Of a DNA stretch of 5,752 bases, positions 1-5,712 are shown one piece after another. Each line of letters starts with the position of its first letter. Position 1 is the stretch's first letter. The position numbers were made by a program, and so were the translations under genes. Below the pieces are notes generated by a model that saw nothing but the letters and a program-made list of their open reading frames with translations, searched no databases and was not told the origin of the DNA. This DNA is from Methanobacteriota archaeon (GTDB taxonomy: Archaea; Thermoplasmatota; Poseidoniia; Poseidoniales; Poseidoniaceae): assembly GCA_002727695.1 (NCBI GenBank), contig PBXT01000024.1, positions 10,502-16,253 of the forward strand. Direction: 5' to 3'.

Positions 1-479
1 GGTAGAGTCGTGTTTGTGAAGAAGTCAGGAAGATTACGCTCATAGGAAGAATTGGTTCCTGCGATTGTGTTAGGGGCAAGTGTTTGCCAATCAAACCAAT
101 ACTCGTATTGCTCTACCCAAATCGCATCGAGAACTCCGTTTGTGATTTCGTAGGTATGAGTGTCATTGGTACGAGTCATTGTCAAAGTAGCATCAGAATA
201 GAATGTTATGTTGAACTGATACGCTGGCATAGGCACCATTCCCGCCATCATTGGGTTCGGGAATGCTAAATTCCAAGCAACAGTGTCATTTGCATAGTTA
301 GAAGATGCAAGGTGGGTATCGTTATTGTATGGAATCATCAATTCTGCAGCTGGGTGGGAGTCTGTCTCTAGGCCGTATGCTGCACCGGTGTAGAAGTCGT
401 AAGTGTTGAGTCTCCAGCGGTGAACTTTGTTTAAATCAACTACACCGCTGGTGTTGTTAGCCCAGAAGACAATGTCATT
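1..479 (-). other. Non-repetitive C-terminal portion; possible region preceding a transglutaminase-like domain
   Basis: Residues 735-893 are a globular, aromatic-rich stretch after the last Asp repeat. It includes VHRWRLNTYDFYTGAAYGLE at 753-772, a run of beta-strand-like segments (YQFNITFYSDATLTM), YEYWFDWQTLAPNTIAG, and finally ERNLPDFFTNTTL at the edge. In exported transglutaminase-like proteins (TgpA family and archaeal relatives) a segment of the form WRxxxxDxYxGxxW, later followed by a short LP strand, comes before the catalytic Cys-His-Asp core. The catalytic residues are not in the window, so this call stays tentative. Confidence 0.35.
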
Positions 480-2681
480 CTGAATAATATCATCTGAGGG
501 GTCCCATGGGTCAAATTGTGAACCTTGACAGTTGGTGAACCAGAATTGTTGTGGGCATTCGTCGCCATCTCTCATTCCACCGCCATCGGTGTCCGGGTTT
601 CTCCAATCAGTTCCGGTTTGATTCTCTACAGCATCGGGGATTCGATCGCCATCAAAATCATCTGGGAATATGTCGTCTGATGGGTCGTTTTCAGGGTTGG
701 TCGAGTCGAAGTATTCCTGCTTGTCATTTACACCACCTGAATCAGTATCACTGAGATTTTCATCTGTCACCCAGATATCTTGGCTTCCGTTAGTGATTCC
801 AATCCATGAGTTATCGCAACCGGTTGTGCGCTCGAAATAATTGTTCAATCCATCAGCATCGTCGTCTAATGTATTTTCACACGGTTGCAATGGATCTGTG
901 TCTACTAGAACTTCATCTAGATCTCCAACTCCGTCACCATCGGAATCCGCAAGAGTTGGATTTGAGAAATAACCGTACACACCTAGAGTTTCTTCCCAGT
1001 CGGCTAATCCATCACCATCAGAATCCGAATAGTCATCGTCACAGTAGCTAGGGAATGATCCAGAAAGTATGTCGTGACACCAAGAATTATTCCAGCTCTC
1101 AACTGAAGTTGCGCCTGCAGGTGGTGATAAGAACACGCCTTGTAACACACCATTAACCTCTGCGGCATAGGAAAATTGCGTGTAAGTGCCTGAATTATTG
1201 TAATATGCTATTCCTCCACTAGGGCTGAATCCAGCCCCATCACTAACCGTCAACTGACTAGAACCTGAACTGTAGGATACTACATTTGCCGCGAAATTAA
1301 TCAACGAATCACAAGGATCAGTACCATGAGTTATGTTTGACTCATCACCATCGCTTACTCCACCAAAGTCTGTATCAGCGACATTCCAAAGTGTGCAGGA
1401 AAGGTTCTCTTGCCAATTTTCTAGACCGTCATTGTCAAAGTCACCAGAATCTTCTCTACGAGTAGGGTCTGTTTCGTTCGCGTCAACAACGCCATTTCCG
1501 TTTGTGTCTTCATCTCCATCATCGAAAGCATCACCGTCAGTGTTGTTGTTACGAGGGTCGCTTGCTTGAGCAGGGATACCGTATTGTCCGTTGACCTCGA
1601 TTCCATCATTTATTCCATCACCGTCTGTATCAACATTTGTTGGGTCTGTAAGTAATGTTAGTGCTTCATGAGAATCATTCAAGCCATCGTTGTCAGTATC
1701 GGAATCGAGTGGGTTTGTCGAAGTAATTCCATCTGTTTCAGCGGTCAAGGTTGCGCATCCACCAGGGCCAATTCCAAGATGTGGTGAACAAGGAGTTGTT
1801 GTCTCTGTGTAGGAACCATCAGGACCAGGCCTGTAACAAGGCTGTCCACCGCAGGTAGTGGTCCATGAAGGATTGACATACTCGTAAATGTTGATCAATC
1901 CGTCTCCGTCTGGGTCACCATTTGCACCATCTGCGTTTGATGCAGATGTTGCGTTTAGCCCGTTGGATGCTTCCCAGCCATCAGGCATTCCATCTCCATC
2001 GGTGTCCCAACCGTTAGGGTCTTCATCAGCAACTCCGTCTCCGTCGTCATCGTTGGATGAACAATCGGCATCCCCGTCGAAATCGTTGTCATTAGAGTCA
2101 ACCATACCATCCTTGTCATTGTCAAATCCGTCAGTACAAATGTTACCCACAGGGTCTTCATCACACAGGATTACGCTCCCTGTTCCATCGGATCCGGTAT
2201 CGCCGCATCCTAGCTGGTTGTATTGCATGGCATTTTCTTCGTCCCAGTTGTTGACAGGAACGGTCCCATTCCACCAAACGCCGTTATCCAAAACCGATGC
2301 GGTTGATGAAAGGTCCCAATTCGAAGGTTGACCATAATTATACTCTTGCAAATTAGAGAACCCATCACCATCAGGGTCGCCAATTGCACCGTCATCATTT
2401 GTTGCAGATAGTGGGTCTAAACCGTATTGCCATTCCCATCCATCTGGCAACTGATCGTTATCAGAATCCCAATCATTTGGTTGAGTATTAATGAGGTACT
2501 CAAGCCCATATGTCAGACCATCTCCATCTTGGTCTGTTGAGGCTAAAGCTGTGAATGAAACAAATTCGATAGATGCTATTGTCGAGAACAACATCAGCAG
2601 TGCAAGTCCCATGGACTTGACCTTCTGATTATCGATTTCTCTGAGCAGTTTTGGACGCGCTGAGGAGTGGATGGAGGACAT
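1..2681 (-). CDS. Large secreted protein with thrombospondin type 3-like Asp-rich repeats, 3' end outside window
   Basis: This frame starts at ATG 2681 and stays open for 893 full codons to the left edge, so the C-terminus is missing. Residues 1-47 form a signal peptide: a basic n-region (R9, K11, R14, K20, K22), a hydrophobic core from about 24 to 40, and an ALA/S cleavage site after A47. Residues 49-735 are dominated by repeats of the DxDxDGxxDxxE type, for example DSDGDGLADWEE and DTDGDGINDGIE. This type binds calcium in thrombospondin type 3 and bacterial TSP3 families. A beta-rich insert lies at about 458-545. Residues 735-893 lack repeats and contain WRLNTYDFYTG and many N-x-S/T sequons. 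An internal ATG at 2612 (M24) would leave a shorter signal peptide and is a possible alternative start. The protein should be exported and extracellular. Its specific function is unknown; a transglutaminase-like domain beyond the edge is a guess. I am very sure it is a gene and less sure of its role. Confidence 0.95.
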   Translation of the reverse strand, partial: MSSIHSSARPKLLREIDNQKVKSMGLALLMLFSTIASIEFVSFTALASTDQDGDGLTYGLEYLINTQPNDWDSDNDQLPDGWEWQYGLDPLSATNDDGAIGDPDGDGFSNLQEYNYGQPSNWDLSSTASVLDNGVWWNGTVPVNNWDEENAMQYNQLGCGDTGSDGTGSVILCDEDPVGNICTDGFDNDKDGMVDSNDNDFDGDADCSSNDDDGDGVADEDPNGWDTDGDGMPDGWEASNGLNATSASNADGANGDPDGDGLINIYEYVNPSWTTTCGGQPCYRPGPDGSYTETTTPCSPHLGIGPGGCATLTAETDGITSTNPLDSDTDNDGLNDSHEALTLLTDPTNVDTDGDGINDGIEVNGQYGIPAQASDPRNNNTDGDAFDDGDEDTNGNGVVDANETDPTRREDSGDFDNDGLENWQENLSCTLWNVADTDFGGVSDGDESNITHGTDPCDSLINFAANVVSYSSGSSQLTVSDGAGFSPSGGIAYYNNSGTYTQFSYAAEVNGVLQGVFLSPPAGATSVESWNNSWCHDILSGSFPSYCDDDYSDSDGDGLADWEETLGVYGYFSNPTLADSDGDGVGDLDEVLVDTDPLQPCENTLDDDADGLNNYFERTTGCDNSWIGITNGSQDIWVTDENLSDTDSGGVNDKQEYFDSTNPENDPSDDIFPDDFDGDRIPDAVENQTGTDWRNPDTDGGGMRDGDECPQQFWFTNCQGSQFDPWDPSDDIIQNDIVFWANNTSGVVDLNKVHRWRLNTYDFYTGAAYGLETDSHPAAELMIPYNNDTHLASSNYANDTVAWNLAFPNPMMAGMVPMPAYQFNITFYSDATLTMTRTNDTHTYEITNGVLDAIWVEQYEYWFDWQTLAPNTIAGTNSSYERNLPDFFTNTTL
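1047..1310 (-). other. Beta-rich insert domain interrupting the Asp repeats
   Basis: Residues 458-545 contain almost no Asp repeats and are rich in Ser, Gly, Tyr and Val: VVSYSSGSSQLTVSDGAGF, then GGIAYYNNSGTYTQFSYAAE and VNGVLQGV. The alternation suggests a small beta domain. The order LTVxDGxGFxxSG, Tyr-rich strand, then NGVLQGV recalls short repeats of the LTVxDAxGFxxSGxIxI...YTG...LTGVxRG type found in phage tail and adhesin-like proteins. C457, C535 and C547 bracket it. Its function is unknown. Confidence 0.5.
1878..2006 (-). repeat. Internal duplicated module, copy 2
   Basis: Residues 226-268 read DTDGDGMPDGWEASNGLNAT, then SASNADGANG and DPDGDGLINIYEY. They match residues 72-114 over the whole unit. 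Third positions have diverged (for example CCATCACCATCAGGGTCGCC in copy 1 against CCGTCTCCGTCTGGGTCACC here), so the duplication is old or conserved by selection on the protein. Confidence 0.8.
2019..2165 (-). other. Cys-flanked DGxDNDxDG segment resembling the MopE-type metal-binding motif
   Basis: Residues 173-221 contain CDEDPVGNIC, then TDGFDNDKDGMVDSND and DFDGDADC. The CxDGxDNDxDGxxDxxD pattern resembles the short repeat of the putative metal-binding MopE family (Pfam Cu_bind_MopE) and similar motifs in secreted proteins of Myxococcota. Cysteines C173, C182 and C207 flank it and could form a disulfide. The family assignment comes from memory of the motif and was not searched. Confidence 0.5.
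2340..2468 (-). repeat. Internal duplicated module, copy 1
   Basis: Residues 72-114 read DSDNDQLPDGWEWQYGLDPL, then SATNDDGAIG and DPDGDGFSNLQEY. The pattern PDGWExxxGLxxxSAxNxDGAxGDPDGDGxxNxxEY is repeated in residues 226-268. It is a longer unit than a single TSP3 motif and includes the conserved PDGWE and NxDGAxGDPDGDG blocks, which points to a duplication of about 43 residues within the gene. Confidence 0.8.
2541..2681 (-). other. Sec-type signal peptide of the TSP3-repeat protein
   Basis: Residues 1-47 comprise a long basic n-region of 23 residues, a hydrophobic stretch beginning MGLALLMLFSTIASI, and a TALA/S cleavage site with Ala at -1 and -3. The mature protein would begin STDQDGDG, immediately at the first Asp-rich repeat. 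The long n-region may be real, or it may mean that translation starts at M24 (ATG at 2612). No lipobox cysteine is present, so a lipoprotein is unlikely. Confidence 0.85.
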
Positions 2682-2760
2682 ACGCACGGCTAACACCAAT
2701 GTATGGGTTCACTTGAAGCCTATTAAGGGAAATGGAACAATGTTCATACAATATTTGATT
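2682..2760 (-). promoter_or_regulatory. Candidate archaeal promoter for the TSP3-repeat gene
   Basis: Two A/T-rich elements lie upstream of ATG 2681 on the minus strand. CTTAATA at 2727-2721 would place transcription start about 25 bases downstream, near 2698, leaving a leader of about 17 bases. CAAATATTG at 2757-2749 is an alternative. No GGAGG-like ribosome binding site is seen before the ATG (GTTAGCCGTGCGT precedes it), as is common in archaea with short or absent leaders. The call rests on position and base composition only. Confidence 0.35.
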
Positions 2761-2761
2761 G

Positions 2762-2783
2762 AAAACTCTCCCCTACGGGGAGA
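2762..2783 (-). terminator. Hairpin followed by T-tract, probable terminator of the membrane protein gene
   Basis: On the minus strand TCTCCCC GTA GGGGAGA forms a perfect 7-bp stem with a 3-base loop (2783-2767). It is followed by G and then TTTT at 2765-2762, about 20 bases past the TGA of the upstream gene. The run of T lies only on the minus-strand downstream side, matching transcription in that direction. Archaeal termination depends mainly on the T-tract, so the stem may instead protect the mRNA end. Confidence 0.6.
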
Positions 2784-2802
2784 AAATCGCTAATTTAGAG
2801 AC

Positions 2803-5703
2803 TCAAAGGTCTTCTAAATCCTCTAACAATTCTAGATCGTCATCGAGATCTTCTTCGTCCACAACTACATCTGGAATGTCCTTGATTTCCTCAGCCATGG
2901 ATTCGAATTGCATGTCTTCTTGTTCGACCCATGCATTCTCTCTTGCAGCTGTTTGTCCTCTGCGATAAATCGCCAAGAATACAACCAGAAGAATACCGAC
3001 ATATAGGCCGAGAGTTTGAGGATTATCAAAGTCCAGTGCAGCGTTGACGAAACAATCCATTCCTTCACAAGTCGTTGTGAATTTGAATTGAGGGGTCTGT
3101 TTGAGTTGCACAGTACTAATCTCGCTGTCTACAGGTTCAACGGACAATACAACTACTGCTTCTTTGCCAGCAACCAAGTCATCTGGAGCTGTAAGAATCA
3201 TAGTAAACTCACTAGTCGAAAAAGGACCGATTTCCAATAGGATTGTATTTCCTTGCTGTGTTGAACCACTGGTGGTGAATCCTGCAGTCCAGCCAGCAGG
3301 TAGAGTTTGAACAGAAATGATCACGTCCAATACTACATTGTTCGAATTCTCGACACTGAACTCATAACGCTGCTCTTCATTAGGCAAAAATGGAACTAAC
3401 TCAGTAACTCTCTGGACAAATATTCTACCTTGTAGAACTTCTTCTTTGACCTCTATCTCAAGTGGCAAATCGAAGTACCGAGGTTCACCTTCAGACACTT
3501 CTTCTGTGACTCTCAGATACAATGTGTGATTTCCTGCCAATACTTGGTCACGTAGTTCAATCTCAACTTCAATATCTCCGGAATCTCCAGAGGATAATTG
3601 AATCGCTACTACATCTTGACCACTACCATCTGTGATTGAATAATCCCAAGTCCCGTATGAAGGGTCTCCGGTATCTTCGTCGGTATTCTTGTCAAGTTTA
3701 CCAGGAGAAATAATTCTCCATGTGTTCTCTCCAATACTATCACTACTGTCGGTAATTCGGATGTCGAAGCTGACAGTTGCTCCCGGGTCGACTGGCCCCA
3801 CACTGCCAATCTCTTGACCATCTGAGTCAGCGATTACCTCAGCTAAGATTCCAAAGGTTCTGTGAACTGTGAAGGAAACCGACGAACTGAGTTGGTCATC
3901 TCCTGCGCTGTAACATACGATAGTGAACAATCCGATGTCTACGTCGTCACGGTTTGTAGGAGGATATATTTTCATCATCAAAGACATTGTTTCATGGGAA
4001 CCAATGTCGGGTGTAATCGCATACGGCCCTTCAGTAGTCAACTCATTCCCTGTATCATTGTCGATGAAAGAATAAGACCAACTTGAACTCGGCGTCTCAT
4101 CAACCTTCAGCCTGTAGGTATCTGTATCAAATCCTGCATTGAACAAGTCGATGTAGAAAGGTTCTCCAGATTGTGCCATATCTGAATCAATGTAGTGTGA
4201 TAGTGTAGCATCAAATGCCTCAGGACGGTTAGAGTCAGCAATCTGGATTTGATGCTCTTCATCCTCGAATACGTTCAATCTAGGTGGTGCGAACACACCG
4301 ACTTCTTCGACATCAAGAACAATTTTCTCAATTACTACCTCTTCTCTAACATTATCCTCATTCTCTACGAATCCTCTAGCCCACACCTCAATGCGGTCAG
4401 GAGCAGTTGACAAGTCCCCGTCTGGAGTTTCAATTGAGAGAGTAGCGATCTTGAATGAACCGCCACCTGCTAATGAATAACCGGCAGGTTGGTCCCAAAT
4501 AGGGTCGGACCATGATGACGGAAGTGAGGTGAACAATTCGAACTCCACATCCATCTGGATTCCTGCTGATCCTGTGTGCTCAACCATGAATTCAACGCTG
4601 CTAACTTGCCCAGGGGCAATGAGGACGCTGTCTGACTGGTCAACTGGAAGTGATAGATACATGCCGTACTCCATGAAGTCTATTCCAACGTGCCTGTATA
4701 CAACTACGTGGCCTTGAACATCTGTAATCTCAAGAGAGAGATTGTAGTGCCCAGCGGCGATTCCTGCATCGTATGTCCAAGTGTAATTTCCAACCAGACC
4801 ATTATTGTCTAATCTTAAATCGTCATCTTCAAATTCTTTGTCGAATACTGTACTGGTACCAGAAGGCGTAGAAAGAACAAGATTAACCGAGTTGATGTCA
4901 TCTCTACCAAATGCATCTCGAACGTCGACTGAGAACTGAATTGTTCTGAAATCTGGACGGTGGTTTGGAGACCATTCTAGTTTTTCAGCATCAGACCAGA
5001 TTCCGCCAGGAGCGTGTACCTTGACGCTAGAATCTGCTAGTGCGTTGGCTTTAACTGTGAGGCGCGAGAAACTGTTAGTGTTGTCTAAATCACCATATTG
5101 AATCTCAACATCACAATCGCCACCTTGGCCGATTCCACCTTGGCCCTCGCAAGATGCGGAACCATCGATTTGTAGCCTTAGTTGTGAACCCTTCTCTACT
5201 AGGAAACCATCTTCTGGAACGTCAAATGCGATTTCGTTGATGGTCCAGACACATCCAGAACTCCCTGGAAACACACTGTCTTGACAAGGAGATGTTAGTT
5301 TCTCAGTAACAGTATATGTGGGTCCACCAACTGAGTTTAGAGTGTAAGTTAAATCAGCCTCAGAGCCTTCTTGGCCTTTGAATTTGAGATATACATACAA
5401 TTTCACTTCAGAAGCGCTACCTTCTCCATAGAGCATGATGTCTCCAATTAGGTCGTCGGAGCGGAACTCTACTCCTGAAAGGATGCTTGCTTCTTTGTTT
5501 GCACCTTCTGGTTCAGTAGTGGTAATGGCGCCATCGCCGCCCGAATCGCCAGCTTCATCTAGGTACAAATTGTAATTTTGAAGATTCGCAGGAACATGTT
5601 TTGTTTGGACTTCATCTTCTAGAGTTTCAAACTCTACCGCAGGTAGGCCTGAAGATAGCAACAATAACAGCACGAGGACGGGAACAACTCGAGATTTTAG
5701 CAT
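2803..5703 (-). CDS. Exported type I membrane protein with tandem NEW3/COG1470-like beta-sandwich domains and acidic tail
   Basis: The protein has 966 residues from ATG 5703, with TGA at 2805-2803. The in-frame TTG at 5712 and GTG at 5709 add three residues and are possible starts; I chose ATG because the TATA-like element upstream fits a very short leader. Residues 1-22 are a signal peptide with a Leu/Val core. A beta-rich domain at about 74-220 has Cys pairs 140/151 and 185/197. An Ig-like segment covers 228-340. Four sandwich repeats follow at about 342-867, each with a Trp near its middle (398, 542, 686, 805). The last has the form PNEExxxxFSVENxxNxxLD and LPAGWTAGF, typical of NEW3/COG1470 domains. 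A membrane helix lies at about 897-913, then YRRG and an acidic tail. The bulk should be outside the cell, anchored by the helix. No catalytic motif is visible; a structural or adhesive surface role is inferred. Confidence 0.96.
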   Translation of the reverse strand: MLKSRVVPVLVLLLLLSSGLPAVEFETLEDEVQTKHVPANLQNYNLYLDEAGDSGGDGAITTTEPEGANKEASILSGVEFRSDDLIGDIMLYGEGSASEVKLYVYLKFKGQEGSEADLTYTLNSVGGPTYTVTEKLTSPCQDSVFPGSSGCVWTINEIAFDVPEDGFLVEKGSQLRLQIDGSASCEGQGGIGQGGDCDVEIQYGDLDNTNSFSRLTVKANALADSSVKVHAPGGIWSDAEKLEWSPNHRPDFRTIQFSVDVRDAFGRDDINSVNLVLSTPSGTSTVFDKEFEDDDLRLDNNGLVGNYTWTYDAGIAAGHYNLSLEITDVQGHVVVYRHVGIDFMEYGMYLSLPVDQSDSVLIAPGQVSSVEFMVEHTGSAGIQMDVEFELFTSLPSSWSDPIWDQPAGYSLAGGGSFKIATLSIETPDGDLSTAPDRIEVWARGFVENEDNVREEVVIEKIVLDVEEVGVFAPPRLNVFEDEEHQIQIADSNRPEAFDATLSHYIDSDMAQSGEPFYIDLFNAGFDTDTYRLKVDETPSSSWSYSFIDNDTGNELTTEGPYAITPDIGSHETMSLMMKIYPPTNRDDVDIGLFTIVCYSAGDDQLSSSVSFTVHRTFGILAEVIADSDGQEIGSVGPVDPGATVSFDIRITDSSDSIGENTWRIISPGKLDKNTDEDTGDPSYGTWDYSITDGSGQDVVAIQLSSGDSGDIEVEIELRDQVLAGNHTLYLRVTEEVSEGEPRYFDLPLEIEVKEEVLQGRIFVQRVTELVPFLPNEEQRYEFSVENSNNVVLDVIISVQTLPAGWTAGFTTSGSTQQGNTILLEIGPFSTSEFTMILTAPDDLVAGKEAVVVLSVEPVDSEISTVQLKQTPQFKFTTTCEGMDCFVNAALDFDNPQTLGLYVGILLVVFLAIYRRGQTAARENAWVEQEDMQFESMAEEIKDIPDVVVDEEDLDDDLELLEDLEDL
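2806..3018 (-). other. C-terminal membrane anchor and acidic cytoplasmic tail
   Basis: The membrane segment TLGLYVGILLVVFLAIY is followed by RRG, which fits the positive-inside rule with the C-terminus in the cytoplasm. A tail of about 50 residues follows and ends in a 22-residue stretch from D945 in which 13 residues are Asp or Glu, with Leu at regular intervals (DLELLEDLEDL). The juxtamembrane outer side carries CEGMDC (C879, C884), probably a small disulfide loop. Confidence 0.85.
3103..4680 (-). repeat. Four tandem NEW3/COG1470-like sandwich repeats (protein level)
   Basis: Residues 342-867 hold four units. Each has a strand set near a Pro-Gly or Pro-Asn turn (APGQVSSVEFMV, SGEPFYIDLFNAG, DPGATVSFDIRI, LPNEEQRYEFSVEN), then a Trp (398 in SSWSD, 542 in SSSWSY, 686 in YGTWDY, 805 in AGWTAGF), and later a strand set of the type LxIxxP or MILTAPDD. 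Trp spacings are 144, 144 and 119 residues. This order matches NEW3-type and CARDB-like sandwiches in archaeal surface proteins. The units have diverged strongly, so the boundaries are approximate. Confidence 0.6.
5044..5484 (-). other. N-terminal beta-rich domain with two close cysteine pairs
   Basis: Residues 74-220 alternate short hydrophobic strands and turns (IMLYGEGSASEVKLYVYLKF, FLVEKGSQLRLQID) and end CDVEIQYGDLDN, then SFSRLTV. Cysteines are spaced C-x10-C (140/151) and C-x11-C (185/197), suggesting two small disulfide loops. The second loop is a Gly-rich segment, EGQGGIGQGGD. The overall form suggests a jelly-roll or similar carbohydrate- or protein-binding sandwich, but I do not recognise the family. 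Confidence 0.5.
5638..5703 (-). other. Sec-type signal peptide of the sandwich-repeat membrane protein
   Basis: Residues 1-22 have a basic start (K3, R5), then an almost pure Val/Leu core at 6-16, and SSGLPA before the probable cleavage at A22/V23. The mature N-terminus is acidic (VEFETLEDE). Together with the C-terminal membrane segment this gives an outside-facing type I topology. Confidence 0.88.
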
Positions 5704-5712
5704 GCGCACCAA

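Larger units (their letters stand above)
486..2537 (-). repeat. Array of TSP3-like Asp-rich calcium-binding repeats (protein level)
   Basis: Residues 49-732 of the secreted protein contain a dozen or more units built on DxDxDGxxDxxE. Clear copies lie near residues 50 (DQDGDGLTYGLE), 102 (DPDGDGFSNLQE), 212, 227, 257, 327 (DSDTDNDGLNDSHE), 351 (DTDGDGINDGIE), 381, 414, 553, 579 (DSDGDGVGDLDE), 607 and 676. Spacers between units often hold a Gly-x-Asp-Pro turn such as GTDPCD or NPEND. In characterised TSP3 families the Asp side chains bind calcium and stiffen the chain; calcium binding here is inferred from the motif. The matching DNA shows recurrent plus-strand CCATCNCCATC tracts, which are a coding by-product. 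Confidence 0.9.

Noticed and set aside
84..1051. Several small plus-strand frames (61-81 codons) with many His and Arg
   Set aside because: They lie entirely opposite the coding strand of the large secreted protein, and their composition reflects complemented Asp/Asn/Gly codons.
1333..1569. Plus-strand Ser/Pro/Phe-rich frame of 78 codons
   Set aside because: It is the same antisense artefact of the repeat array, with no ribosome site or family motif.
1888..2331. Plus-strand open frame of 147 codons, rich in Ser and Pro
   Set aside because: It is antisense to the Asp-rich repeats. The complement of GAT/GAC-GGN codons gives Ser/Pro-rich low-complexity protein automatically, and the minus-strand frame has a signal peptide and recognisable motifs.
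486..2537. RTX-type or EF-hand calcium motifs
   Set aside because: The pattern is DxDxDGxxDxxE with variable linkers. There is no GGxGxDxUx nonapeptide series, and no helix-loop-helix context as required for an EF-hand pair.
900..2540. Recurrent CCATCNCCATC DNA tracts that could suggest a CRISPR array or satellite
   Set aside because: Spacing is irregular, the tracts are in phase with the minus-strand codons, and they encode DGDG. There are no constant repeats with unique spacers.
2759..2968. Plus-strand Ser-rich frame overlapping the end of the membrane protein gene
   Set aside because: It is antisense to the acidic tail (GAC/GAA/CTC codons read as Ser/Arg), with no independent support.
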